20,771 nucleotides of DNA. Source: JAWWPY01 sp964412845 (lineage in GTDB: Bacteria > Actinomycetota > Actinomycetes > Streptosporangiales > Streptosporangiaceae). The DNA is taken from NCBI GenBank assembly GCA_964412845.1, contig CAYPQM010000125.1, positions 1-20,771 on the forward strand. Direction: 5' to 3'. The notes under the pieces were generated by a model. It saw only the letters and a list, made by a program, of their open reading frames with translations, was not told the DNA's origin and made no database searches. The first letter of the stretch is position 1, and each line of letters starts with the position of its first letter. Made by a program: the position numbers and the translations under genes. Positions 1 to 7,384 of this stretch are shown one piece after another.

Positions 1-99
1 GGGGTCTCGCACGCGCCGGCAGAGCAGGCCGACGAGGCGGACTGCGCAGCGGGCGTCGACGCGCCCGCCGCCGTGCTGCAGGACCTGGCAGGCCAGTGA
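1..99 (+). CDS. M20-family amidohydrolase (allantoate amidohydrolase / N-carbamoyl amino acid hydrolase type), C-terminal end
   Basis: Only the last 32 codons are in the window; the gene enters from the left edge and stops at TGA 97-99. The visible residues begin GVSHAPAEQADEADC, which matches the conserved C-terminal G-(I/V)-S-H-x-P-x-E block of M20 hydantoinase/carbamoylase enzymes, where the His helps bind the metal-bound substrate. These enzymes hydrolyse N-carbamoyl or ureido amide bonds. The stop overlaps the GTG start of hutF (GTGA), so the two are probably translationally coupled. I infer from this position that it takes part in histidine breakdown, perhaps deformylating the N-formylglutamate made by HutF, rather than in allantoin use. 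The family call rests on a short fragment. Confidence 0.7.
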   Translation, partial: GVSHAPAEQADEADCAAGVDAPAAVLQDLAGQ

Positions 100-1583
100 G
101 CCCGCCCAGCGCCGCAGCGACCGGCCCGGGTGCCCAAGAGGCCTGGCCTGGCCGGGCCGGGCCCGGTGAGAGTCGGCCCGGTGTGGCTGGGAGCCGCGCC
201 GGGGCCGGCATCCGGCGTTGGCATGCCGAGCTGGCGTGGCTGCCCGCCCGCGGGATCTGCCCGGATGTGCTGATCGAGGCGTCAGGCGACAGGTTCAGTG
301 CCGTCACGCCGGAGGTAGCCGCTGCTGATCTGCCAGCCGGCACCATCGCGCTGGCCGGGGTCACCCTGCCCGGCCTGGCGAACGCCCATTCGCACGCGTT
401 CCACCGGGCACTGCGCGGCAATGGGCAAGCCGCCCGCGGCACGTTCTGGACCTGGCGAGAGCGGATGTATCAGGTCGCCGAGCGGCTGGATCCGGATAGT
501 TACCTGGCGCTGGCCCGCAGCGTGTACGCGGAGATGGCGCTGGCCGGGGTTGCCTGCGTCGGTGAATTCCACTACCTGCATCACGGCCCCGGGGGCATCC
601 CGTACGGCGACCCCAACGAGATGGGCCGGGCGCTCATCGAGGCCGCGGCGCAGGCGGGCATCCGGGTCACCCTGCTCGACACGTGCTACCTGTCCGGCGG
701 CCTCGCCGCCGACGGCACGCCGGAGCCGCTCAGCGGCGCGCAACTGCGCTTCAGTGATGGTGACGGCGGCCGCTGGGCGCGGCGCGCGGAAGGGCTCGGC
801 CCGGACGAGCACGGGATGCTGGCCCCGCACGCGCGGGCCGGGGCGGCGATCCACTCGGTGCGGGCCGTGCCGCCCAGCCAGATGCAGCCGCTGATCGCGT
901 GGTCCCACCGGTACGGGGCGCCGTTGCACGCCCACCTGTCCGAGCAGCCGGCCGAGAACGAGGCCTGTCTCGCGGCGTACGGGGCGACCCCGGCACAGGT
1001 GCTGGACGATGCTGGGGCTCTTGGGCCACGCAGCACCATGGTGCACGCGACCCACCTCACCAGGCGCGACGTGGACATCCTCGGCGCCAGCCGGACGGTC
1101 GCCTGCTTCTGCCCGACCACCGAGGCTGACCTGGCCGACGGGATCGGGCCCGCCGCGGCGCTGGCCTCGGCGGGCTGCCCGCTGAGCCTCGGCAGCGACA
1201 GCCACGCCGTGATCGATCTGCTGGAGGAGGCGCGCCGGGTGGAGCTTGGCGAGCGGCTGATCAGCGGCCGGCGTGGGCATTTCACCGCCGCCGCGCTGGC
1301 CACGGCGGCCACCGTGGCCGGGCATGCCTGCCTGGGCTGGCCGGACGCGGGGAGTATCGCGCCGGGTGCGCTGGCTGATCTGGTGACGGTGTCGCTGGAC
1401 ACCCCCCGGCTGGCCGGGACCGTGGCAGCCACCGCGCTGGAATCGGTCATCTTCGCAGGGACTTCCGCGGACATTCGTGACGTTGTGATCAGCGGGCGGG
1501 ACGTGGTCAGGGATGCCCGGCACCTGCTGGTGCCCGATGTCCCTGGTGCGCTGTCCGCCGCCATCCGGAGCACGGCGTCCTGA
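96..1583 (+). CDS. hutF: formimidoylglutamate deiminase (HutF)
   Basis: An amidohydrolase-superfamily enzyme that deaminates N-formimidoyl-L-glutamate to N-formyl-L-glutamate and ammonia in the five-step histidine pathway. The metal site is visible: H98-S-H100 in ANAHSHAFH, H278/H280 in LHAHLSEQ, H317/H320 in MVHATH, and D368 in LGSDSH. E283 follows the second His group, as expected for HutF, and the segment CFCPTTEADLADG is typical of the family. The GTG start at 96 overlaps the upstream stop. It gives 495 residues, about 40 more than usual, because of a Gly/Pro/Ala-rich N-terminus; family homology starts near residue 41 (RWHAELAWLP). A later GTG at 183 would remove most of the extra segment, so the true start is uncertain. 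hutI, the usual partner, lies 4 kb downstream instead of next door. Confidence 0.93.
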   Translation: MSPPSAAATGPGAQEAWPGRAGPGESRPGVAGSRAGAGIRRWHAELAWLPARGICPDVLIEASGDRFSAVTPEVAAADLPAGTIALAGVTLPGLANAHSHAFHRALRGNGQAARGTFWTWRERMYQVAERLDPDSYLALARSVYAEMALAGVACVGEFHYLHHGPGGIPYGDPNEMGRALIEAAAQAGIRVTLLDTCYLSGGLAADGTPEPLSGAQLRFSDGDGGRWARRAEGLGPDEHGMLAPHARAGAAIHSVRAVPPSQMQPLIAWSHRYGAPLHAHLSEQPAENEACLAAYGATPAQVLDDAGALGPRSTMVHATHLTRRDVDILGASRTVACFCPTTEADLADGIGPAAALASAGCPLSLGSDSHAVIDLLEEARRVELGERLISGRRGHFTAAALATAATVAGHACLGWPDAGSIAPGALADLVTVSLDTPRLAGTVAATALESVIFAGTSADIRDVVISGRDVVRDARHLLVPDVPGALSAAIRSTAS

Positions 1584-1629
1584 ACCGCCGGGCCTCCCGC
1601 GGCCGCTTGCACACCGAGAGACGAGGAAG

Positions 1630-2113
<484 letters not shown>

Positions 2114-2121
<8 letters not shown>

Positions 2122-2155
2122 CGGGCGGCTCCTGACGGGCGGCTCCTGAGGGCAG
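2114..2155. repeat. 14-bp tandem repeat spanning the gpx stop codon (3 copies)
   Basis: The unit GCTCCTGACGGGCG occurs at 2114-2127 and 2128-2141, with a degenerate third copy at 2142-2155. The first copy contains the glutathione peroxidase TGA stop. Because 14 is not a multiple of three, the added copies lie outside the reading frame. The remaining bases up to the end of marR at 2201 show no convincing terminator. Confidence 0.8.
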
Positions 2156-2200
2156 CGCTAATAGCGGTTCCTGGGCGGGCGGGTTTTGGCGGGGCGTCTG

Positions 2201-2950
2201 CTAACGGGCGCCGCCCGCACGAGCGGCGCGCAGCCGGGCCCGGGCGACGGCCATGCCGTCCCTGAGCCCGGCGCGCTGCGCGGAAGTGAGCGCGTCGATC
2301 AGGAATTCACGCACGACCCGGACGTGGCCGGGGGCAGCGCGGCTCAGCGCGGCGCGCCCCGCGCTGGTCAGCGCCGCGAGCACGCCACGGTCATCAGCGG
2401 GGCACTTCTCCCGGCGGACCAGCCCGGCCCGTTCGAGCTGGGTGATCTGGTAGGTCAGGCCGCTCCTGGACACGATGATCACATCGGCGAGATCGCTCAT
2501 CCGCATGGCGCCGCCGTCGGCGGATCCCAGCCGGGAGAGGATCTCGTACTGCGCGTGGGACAGCCCGGCATCCCGTTTGAGCTGTTGCTCGATGGCCCGC
2601 TCCAGCAGGTGGCTGACCTCCAGGAAGGCGAGCCAGGTCGGCATCTCCTCGTCGTCGAGCCAGACCGGGGTCGCCGCCACGCCGCCGCCGGGTGTTGCGC
2701 CGTCAGTCGTGCCGCGGGGTGTTGCGCCGTCAGTCGTGCCGCGGGGTGTTCCGCCGTCAGTCGTGCCGCGGGGTGTTCCGCCGTCAGTCGTGCCGCCGGG
2801 TGTTGCGCCGTCAGTCGTGCCGCCGGGTGCGGTGCCGTCAGCCACCTCGCTGGGTGCGGTGCCGTCAGGTGCGCCGCTGGCCGGTGCCCCAGCGGGGTCA
2901 GCCACTGGCCTGGCCTCCGCTGCGTCGTCCGCCCGGCCTGGATCGTCCAC
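2201..2950 (-). CDS. MarR-family transcriptional regulator with N-terminal repeat tail
   Basis: The C-terminal 140 residues form a winged-helix MarR domain: AQYEILSRLG, the DNA-recognition region MSDLADVIIVSRSGLTYQI and the wing around CPADDRGVLAALT. MarR proteins act as homodimers that release DNA on binding phenolic or oxidising ligands. The first 100 or so residues are low-complexity, with nine-residue repeats such as GTTDGATPR. The GTG at 2950 lies some 20 bases beyond the operator/promoter, so translation through the repeats is plausible. An internal ATG at residue 103 (2644) sits directly at the domain boundary but has no properly spaced ribosome site. The gene is divergent from the dioxygenase, and its promoter overlaps the paired operators, which suggests it represses both itself and the dioxygenase. 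The ligand is unknown. Confidence 0.9.
   Translation of the reverse strand: MDDPGRADDAAEARPVADPAGAPASGAPDGTAPSEVADGTAPGGTTDGATPGGTTDGGTPRGTTDGGTPRGTTDGATPRGTTDGATPGGGVAATPVWLDDEEMPTWLAFLEVSHLLERAIEQQLKRDAGLSHAQYEILSRLGSADGGAMRMSDLADVIIVSRSGLTYQITQLERAGLVRREKCPADDRGVLAALTSAGRAALSRAAPGHVRVVREFLIDALTSAQRAGLRDGMAVARARLRAARAGGAR
2691..2879. repeat. 27-bp in-frame tandem repeat in marR
   Basis: Units begin at 2691, 2718, 2745, 2772, 2799, 2826 and 2853. The first five are nearly identical (GGTGTTGCGCCGTCAGTCGT core) and the last two are degenerate. On the minus strand each unit encodes nine residues of the type GTTDGATPR. There are no spacers, so this is not a CRISPR array. The length is likely to vary between strains. 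Confidence 0.95.
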
Positions 2951-2970
2951 CCGTCAAGCCTAGCTGGCTT

Positions 2971-2986
2971 GTTTCAAATTTTAACT
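2971..2986. promoter_or_regulatory. MarR operator, marR-proximal copy, overlapping the marR promoter
   Basis: GTTTCAAATTTTAACT matches the second operator in inverted orientation, and TTCAAATTTTAACTA (2973-2987) is the exact reverse complement of 3009-3023. On the minus strand the site contains a TAAAAT -10 element (2978-2983). TTCCCA (rc of 3001-3006) lies 17 bases upstream as a possible -35. Binding here would block marR transcription. The AT-rich sites stand out sharply from the GC-rich surroundings. Confidence 0.8.
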
Positions 2987-3009
2987 ATTAGCCACTCGCC
3001 TGGGAATGT

Positions 3010-3025
3010 AGTTAAAATTTGAACT
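3010..3025. promoter_or_regulatory. MarR operator, dioxygenase-proximal copy, overlapping its promoter
   Basis: AGTTAAAATTTGAACT is an almost perfect 16-bp palindrome (AGTTmAAATTTkAACT), the size expected for a MarR dimer site. TAAAAT at 3013-3018 is a likely -10 element for the dioxygenase gene, placing its transcript start near 3025. The centres of the two operators are about 39 bp apart. Confidence 0.82.
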
Positions 3026-3028
3026 GTT

Positions 3029-3069
3029 CTTGCTCACAGGAAGCCGGCCTAGGCTTTCCGGTGAGCAAG
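3029..3069 (+). promoter_or_regulatory. long hairpin in the dioxygenase leader
   Basis: CTTGCTCAC (3029-3037) pairs perfectly with GTGAGCAAG (3061-3069). After one A/G mismatch, GGAAGCC (3039-3045) pairs with GGCTTTCC (3052-3059) with one bulged T, around the loop GGCCTA. This gives about 16 pairs, starting a few bases after the predicted transcript start and ending seven bases before the GGAGG ribosome site. It may stabilise the mRNA, attenuate expression, or be a DNA palindrome for another regulator. Confidence 0.7.
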
Positions 3070-3086
3070 ATCCATGGAGGCGCCAC

Positions 3087-3872
3087 ATGTCCGCCGAAGC
3101 CGCTACCGGGCGGACGCCCGCGATCTACCTGAGCCACGGCGCGCCGCCGCTGGCCGACGATGCGTTGTGGACGCAGCAGCTGGCCAGCTGGGCGCAGGAG
3201 CTTCCCAAGCCCAGGTCAGTGCTGATGGTCTCGGCGCACTGGGAGGCCGCACCCCTAACCCTCGGCGCGACCAGCACGGTGCCGCTCGTCTACGACTTCT
3301 GGGGTTTCCCGGAGAAGTACTACCAGGTCACGTACGCGGCACCGGGGGCACCTGAGCTCGCCGACGATGTCCGCAAGCTGTTGCGGGCGGCGGGCACCCC
3401 GGTGCACGACGCGGGTGACCGCGGCCTGGACCACGGCGCCTATGTGCCGCTGGTGGAGATGTACCCGGATGCCGATGTGCCGGTGCTGCAGATCTCCATG
3501 CCGACGCTGGATCCGGCGAAGCTGTATGAGATCGGCCGCAAGCTCGCACCGCTGCGCGACAACGGCGTCCTCATCGTCGGCAGCGGCTTCTTCACGCACA
3601 ACCTGAACGCCCTGAGCCAGGATGGCCGGGTCACGTCGGTGATGTCCGACTTCGACCAGTGGGGCAGGGAAGCGCTGGCCGGCGGCGACCTGGACGCGCT
3701 GCTTGACTTCGAGCACAAGGCGCCGGCCGCCCGCCTGGCGCATCCGCGGACCGAGCACTTCGCGCCGCTGTTCGTCACCCTGGGGGCTTCCGGCGGCGAC
3801 CTGGCCGGCACCCGCTCGGTGATCGACGGGTTCTGGTACGGCCTGGCGAAGCGGTCCATCCAAATTCCCTAG
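3087..3872 (+). CDS. class III extradiol ring-cleavage dioxygenase (LigB / 4,5-DOPA dioxygenase-like)
   Basis: A 261-residue cytoplasmic enzyme of the LigB superfamily that opens catecholic rings with O2 and a divalent metal. Candidate ligand and catalytic histidines are H17 (LSHGAPP), H51 (VSAHWE), H116 (LDHGAYVPL), H171 (FFTHNL) and H224 (RTEHFAPL), the pattern of YgiD/DODA proteins. The ATG at 3087 has GGAGG six bases upstream. Longer in-frame starts (TTG 3030) would run through the leader hairpin and are rejected. The substrate is not readable from sequence. Control by the divergent MarR suggests a phenolic or quinone-type inducer (inference). A hairpin follows the stop. Confidence 0.92.
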   Translation: MSAEAATGRTPAIYLSHGAPPLADDALWTQQLASWAQELPKPRSVLMVSAHWEAAPLTLGATSTVPLVYDFWGFPEKYYQVTYAAPGAPELADDVRKLLRAAGTPVHDAGDRGLDHGAYVPLVEMYPDADVPVLQISMPTLDPAKLYEIGRKLAPLRDNGVLIVGSGFFTHNLNALSQDGRVTSVMSDFDQWGREALAGGDLDALLDFEHKAPAARLAHPRTEHFAPLFVTLGASGGDLAGTRSVIDGFWYGLAKRSIQIP

Positions 3873-3881
3873 ACGTTACCC

Positions 3882-3902
3882 ACCCAGCTGGCAACGCTGG
3901 GT
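3882..3902 (+). terminator. candidate terminator hairpin after the dioxygenase gene
   Basis: ACCCAGC (3882-3888) pairs with GCTGGGT (3896-3902) around a seven-base loop, ten bases after the stop codon. There is no clear run of T after it, so function is tentative. Confidence 0.45.
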
Positions 3903-3965
3903 TACTTGAAGCCATCTTGGTGCTACTTTGAGTGACCTGCGAGCCGAGGCCGGGGGGCGTCACAG

Positions 3966-5438
3966 ATGGAACGTGCGGTACATGCGGCGATGGCGGCGGC
4001 TGTCCTCGCCACCGCACTAGCGGGCACTGCGGCCAGCACCAGGCCCGTGCCTGGCACTGCTCCCGCGCCCGGCACCGCTCGTGGGGCCAGCACTCTTCTT
4101 GCGGCCCGCACCGCTCGTGGGGCGGCAGCGTGGACGGCCGTCAAGGCGCCCTTGCCCGCCGGTGCAGCGTCGAGGTCCAGCGCAGGTTTCTCCGACGTGG
4201 CCTGCCCGTCGGCCACCACCTGCGTCGCCACGGGGTTCTACACCGATTCGGCGGGCAACTCCCGCGGGCTGCTGCTGACCGGGCACGGGTCGTCGTGGAC
4301 CGCTACCAGGGCGCCGCTGCCGGCCGGCGTCGTCACGAGTTCCGCTACCCAGCCCCTGGTGGGCTCGGTGGCCTGCGCGTCCCCAGCGGCGTGCGCAGCC
4401 GTCGGCTCCTACACCGATTCGGCGGGCAACTCCCGCGGGCTGCTGCTCACTGGGCACGGGGCGTCCTGGACGGCCAGCGCCGTCCCGCTGCCCGCCGGCG
4501 CGGCGACCAGCCGGTCCGCCGTCCTCACCGACGTGGCCTGCCCGTCGGCCACCAGGTGTGCCGCCACCGGTTACTACACGGACTCGGCCGGCGGTCAGCA
4601 GGGTCTCCTGCTGACCGGGCACGGATCATCATGGACCGCCATCCAGGCACCGCTGCCCGCCGGTGCTGGTACCAGCGAGGACGTCGGCCTTACCGGCGTG
4701 ACCTGCCAATCGGCCAGCATGTGTGTGGCTGTCGGGTCCTTCGGCAGGAATGGATTGCTGCTGACCGGGCCGGGATCGGCGTGGAGGGCGGCGAAGGCGC
4801 CGCTGCCCGCCGGCGTGGCCACCAACCCCTTTGTCAGCCTCTCCGGCGTGACCTGCCCAGCGACGACCACGTGCGTCGTCGTCGGCCAGTACGAAATATC
4901 GGACCATAACGGCCGCGGGTTGCTGCTGGCTGGGCACGGGTCGTCCTGGACCGCCAGCACGGCGCCGCTGCCCGCTGACGCGGACGCCAGTCCCAATTCC
5001 GGCCTGTCGGAGGTGTCGTGCCGGTCCGCCGCCACCTGTGCCGCGGTCGGCGACTACCGAGCCACAGCGGCCGGCCACCAAGGGCTGCTGCTGGCTGGGC
5101 GCGGGACATCGTGGGCCGCCGCGAAAGCGCCGCTGCCCGCTGGCGCACCCGCCGGCGCTGCGTCCGATATCTACGACGTGTCCTGCCCGTCCGCCACCAC
5201 CTGTGCCGCCGCTGGCGACTACGCCGACTCGTCAGGAGGATCGCTGGGGCTGCTGCTGACCGGGCATGGGGCGTCCTGGACCGCCATCAAGCTGCCGGTG
5301 CCCGCCGGGGCCGCCCCCGAACCTGAGGCCAGCCTGTCTAGGGTGACCTGTGTCGCCACGACCACGTGCGTCGCCGTCGGCTCCTACACCGACGCGGCGG
5401 GCCACGGCCAGGCGATGCTGCTGACCGGACCAGGCTGA
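3966..5438 (+). CDS. secreted protein with eight 55-residue repeats, each with a C-x5-C pair
   Basis: A 490-residue protein. Residues 1-24 look like a Sec signal peptide (short positive start, Ala/Leu-rich core, cleavage near AGTAAS). A Pro/Ala/Thr-rich linker follows to about residue 52. Eight repeats then fill the rest, each with SWTA-x-x-APLPAG, a variable segment, (V/A)-x-C-x5-C-(V/A)-A-x-G, a turn with YTDSAG and GLLLTGHG. Trp markers are at 56, 111, 168, 223, 273, 328, 383 and 438. Cys pairs are at 80/86, 137/143, 192/198, 247/253, 297/303, 352/358, 407/413 and 462/468. The unit length and beta-rich pattern suggest a beta-propeller with a disulfide in every blade (inference). No enzyme motif, membrane anchor or sorting signal is seen. 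A G-rich ribosome site precedes the ATG. Function is unknown. Confidence 0.85.
   Translation: MERAVHAAMAAAVLATALAGTAASTRPVPGTAPAPGTARGASTLLAARTARGAAAWTAVKAPLPAGAASRSSAGFSDVACPSATTCVATGFYTDSAGNSRGLLLTGHGSSWTATRAPLPAGVVTSSATQPLVGSVACASPAACAAVGSYTDSAGNSRGLLLTGHGASWTASAVPLPAGAATSRSAVLTDVACPSATRCAATGYYTDSAGGQQGLLLTGHGSSWTAIQAPLPAGAGTSEDVGLTGVTCQSASMCVAVGSFGRNGLLLTGPGSAWRAAKAPLPAGVATNPFVSLSGVTCPATTTCVVVGQYEISDHNGRGLLLAGHGSSWTASTAPLPADADASPNSGLSEVSCRSAATCAAVGDYRATAAGHQGLLLAGRGTSWAAAKAPLPAGAPAGAASDIYDVSCPSATTCAAAGDYADSSGGSLGLLLTGHGASWTAIKLPVPAGAAPEPEASLSRVTCVATTTCVAVGSYTDAAGHGQAMLLTGPG
4131..5438 (+). repeat. eight ~165-bp coding repeats
   Basis: These encode the eight 55-residue units of the secreted protein. 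The fourth unit is about 15 bp short and the second 6 bp long. Identical DNA blocks, for example the ACACCGATTCGGCGGGCAAC run in units 1 and 2, indicate recent duplication or gene conversion. Confidence 0.9.
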
Positions 5439-5488
5439 CCGGGCCAGGCTGACCAGGTCGGCCTCACCGGGCCACGCTGACCGCCCGG
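5421..5488. repeat. 14-bp degenerate tandem repeat spanning the stop of the secreted protein gene
   Basis: CTGACCGGACCAGG (5421-5434) is followed by CTGACCGGGCCAGG (5435-5448). Degenerate copies then start near 5449, 5462 and 5477. The stop TGA at 5436-5438 lies in the second copy. The rest of the spacer up to hutI holds no recognisable gene. Confidence 0.7.
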
Positions 5489-5542
5489 CGAATGGGCTCC
5501 TGAGCGAGTCGCAGACCAGCCGGACAGCTAGCGTGGGCTCCC

Positions 5543-6760
5543 GTGAGCATGTTGATCACCAACATCGGCGAACTGGTCAGCAACGCGCCGGACTCCGGCA
5601 GCGACAGCGACCAGCCCGGCCCGTTCGCGGTCATCGAGGACGCGGCGCTGGTCATCGAGGCAGGCCGGGTGGTCTGGACCGGACCGGCCGCACGGGCCCC
5701 GGCCGCTGATGAGGTGACTGACTGCGCGAATCGTGCGGTAATTCCGGGGTTTGTCGATTCCCATGCCCACCTCGTCTTCGCGGGCGAACGCAGCGCTGAC
5801 TTCGTGGCCCGGATGACCGGCGCCGCCTACCGGGCCGACGGCATCCGGAGCACGGTCGAGGCCACCCGGGCTGCCCCTGACGCGATGCTGCGGGCGAACC
5901 TGCGCAGGCTCACCAGGGAGATGGCGGCGCAGGGCAGCACCACGCTGGAATGCAAGTCGGGTTACGGGCTGACGGTCGCCGACGAGCAGCGCAGCGTGCG
6001 GCTCGCGGCCGAGGTCACGCCGGAGGTCAGCTACCTCGGGGCGCATGTCGTGCCGCCGGAATTCAGCGACGACCCCGGCGGATATGTGGACCTGGTCTGC
6101 GGCCCCATGCTGGCGGCCTGCGCGCCGCATGCCCGGTGGGTCGACGTGTTCTGCGAGCAAGGCGCGTTCGGTGCGGACGAGGCCAGGGCCGTGCTCGAGG
6201 CCGGCCGGGCCGCGGGGCTGATCCCCCGGGTGCACGCCAACCAGCTCGGCCCGGGACCAGGTGTGCAGGTCGCCGTCGAGGTGGGCGCCGCCTCCGCGGA
6301 CCACTGCACCTACCTGACCGAGGCGGACGTGGACGCGCTCGCCTCCTCCGGCACGGTCGCCACCCTGCTGCCAGGGGTCGAATTCTCCACCCGGCAGCCC
6401 TATCCGGACGCGCGGCGGCTGCTGGCGGCGGGCGTCACGGTCGCGCTGGCTACCGACTGCAACCCGGGGTCGTGCTTCACCTCCAGCATGCCGTTCTGCA
6501 TGGCCCTGGCCGTGCGGGAGATGCGGATGACCACCCAGGAGGCGCTCTGGTCGGCCACCGCCGGCGGCGCCCGGGCGTTGCGCCGGGCCGACGTCGGCCA
6601 CCTCGGCGTCGGTGCCCGGGCCGACCTGGTGATCCTCGACGCACCGTCGCACAGCTACCTCGCCTACCGGCCTGGGGTCCCGCTGGTCGCCGCCGTCTGG
6701 CAGGCCGGGAAGATGGTCCCCGGCGGCCGCTTGCCGTCGTCTCCAGCGAGTGGGAAATGA
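5543..6760 (+). CDS. hutI: imidazolonepropionase (HutI)
   Basis: It hydrolyses 4-imidazolone-5-propanoate to N-formimidoyl-L-glutamate, the substrate of HutF, in cytoplasmic histidine degradation. It has 405 residues, the usual length. The amidohydrolase metal site is clear: H74-A-H76 in DSHAHLVFAG, H168 in YLGAHVVP, H231 in RVHANQLGPG, H254 in ADHCTYL and D305 in ATDCNPGS. The family blocks CKSGYGL and YLAYRPGVPL are present. The start is GTG 5543 or ATG 5549. Neither has a ribosome site, and TAGCGT at 5529-5534 would place a transcript start close to the codon, so leaderless translation is possible. The gene is separated from hutF by the peroxidase, marR, dioxygenase and repeat-protein genes, so it probably has its own promoter. 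A strong hairpin follows the stop. Confidence 0.95.
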   Translation: MSMLITNIGELVSNAPDSGSDSDQPGPFAVIEDAALVIEAGRVVWTGPAARAPAADEVTDCANRAVIPGFVDSHAHLVFAGERSADFVARMTGAAYRADGIRSTVEATRAAPDAMLRANLRRLTREMAAQGSTTLECKSGYGLTVADEQRSVRLAAEVTPEVSYLGAHVVPPEFSDDPGGYVDLVCGPMLAACAPHARWVDVFCEQGAFGADEARAVLEAGRAAGLIPRVHANQLGPGPGVQVAVEVGAASADHCTYLTEADVDALASSGTVATLLPGVEFSTRQPYPDARRLLAAGVTVALATDCNPGSCFTSSMPFCMALAVREMRMTTQEALWSATAGGARALRRADVGHLGVGARADLVILDAPSHSYLAYRPGVPLVAAVWQAGKMVPGGRLPSSPASGK

Positions 6761-6762
6761 AG

Positions 6763-6808
6763 AGCGGTGAACTTTTTAGCCCCGTGGAGGGCTAAAAAGT
6801 TCACCGCT
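6763..6808. terminator. perfect 20-bp stem-loop between convergent hutI and flavin reductase genes
   Basis: The arm 6763-6782 is the exact reverse complement of 6789-6808, with a six-base loop (CGTGGA). The stem contains TTTTT paired with AAAAA, so on either strand a U run lies within the hairpin's 3' half rather than after it. The position, two bases after hutI and 63 bases from the end of the opposing gene, fits a bidirectional terminator. Confidence 0.8.
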
Positions 6809-6871
6809 AACGACATGCGTGAGCTGGCGGCTGCGCCGCGTCGAGGTGGTGATCGCGGATGACCAGTCTGA

Positions 6872-7378
6872 TCACCCGGGCCGCAGCGCCGGGTAGCGGC
6901 CAGCGAACCTGATCAGCGGCTCGCCTGAGTCAGCCACGTAGGGGACGGCGAGCACCGCCGCGATCACCAGCAGGTGATCGCCGGCCGGCAGCCGCTGGCT
7001 GGCCTCGCAGTCCAGCGCCGCAAGCCCGCCTTCCGGGATCAGCGCCCCGGACTGCCCGCCGCGGAAATGCGGGACGTCGTCGAGCAGCAGCCGGGCGCCA
7101 GGACGGCCCGCCGCGGCGAACCGCCCGGCCAGCGGGCGCTGGGTCGCGCCCAGGATGGTGACCGCGAACCGGCTGACCCGGCTGAGCACGTCGGCCGGGT
7201 AGGAATCGGCGATCAGCGAGACGAGCACCAGCGGGGGAGCGAGCGAGAGCGGGCAGAACGCGCTGACCGTCGTCCCGATGTCGTCCCGCCCGTCGCTGAT
7301 GGTGACCAGCGTCACCCCGGAGGCGAACGCCGACAGCGCTTCCGGCAGCCGTCCGCCGGAGTCATCCCCGGGCAGCAC
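6872..7378 (-). CDS. flavin reductase-like FMN-binding protein
   Basis: A 168-residue protein of the flavin reductase-like split-barrel family, which binds FMN/FAD and supplies reduced flavin to partner monooxygenases. Family blocks are visible: ALSAFASGVTLVTISDGRDD, GTTVSAFCPLSLAPPLVLVSL, RFAVTILGATQ and LDCEASQRLPAGDHLLVIAAV. The GTG start at 7378 lies six bases after the stop of the upstream S49 gene, so the two form an operon and are likely translationally coupled. No oxygenase partner is in the window. Substrate and partner are unknown. Confidence 0.88.
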   Translation of the reverse strand: MLPGDDSGGRLPEALSAFASGVTLVTISDGRDDIGTTVSAFCPLSLAPPLVLVSLIADSYPADVLSRVSRFAVTILGATQRPLAGRFAAAGRPGARLLLDDVPHFRGGQSGALIPEGGLAALDCEASQRLPAGDHLLVIAAVLAVPYVADSGEPLIRFAGRYPALRPG

Positions 7379-7384
7379 AGCGGC

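Noticed and set aside
282..1523. 413-codon open frame on the minus strand across hutF
   Set aside because: It is an Arg/Gly/Pro-rich shadow of a strongly conserved gene, a usual effect of GC-rich third positions. The same holds for the long opposite frames over hutI (5528-6652), 12432-13538 and treS (18140-19372).
2691..2879. Regular direct repeats resembling a small CRISPR array
   Set aside because: Units are directly adjacent with no spacers and keep a reading frame, so they are coding tandem repeats. No cas genes are present.
2186..3022. 278-codon plus-strand frame with repeated Cys/Ala/Val units over marR
   Set aside because: It is the other-strand reading of the 27-bp repeat and the MarR domain. 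The MarR frame has real family motifs and a matching operator.
3030..3086. Earlier TTG start for the dioxygenase, and an out-of-frame ATG at 3074
   Set aside because: The TTG frame runs through the leader hairpin with no homology or ribosome site. The ATG at 3074 overlaps the Shine-Dalgarno sequence of the real start at 3087.
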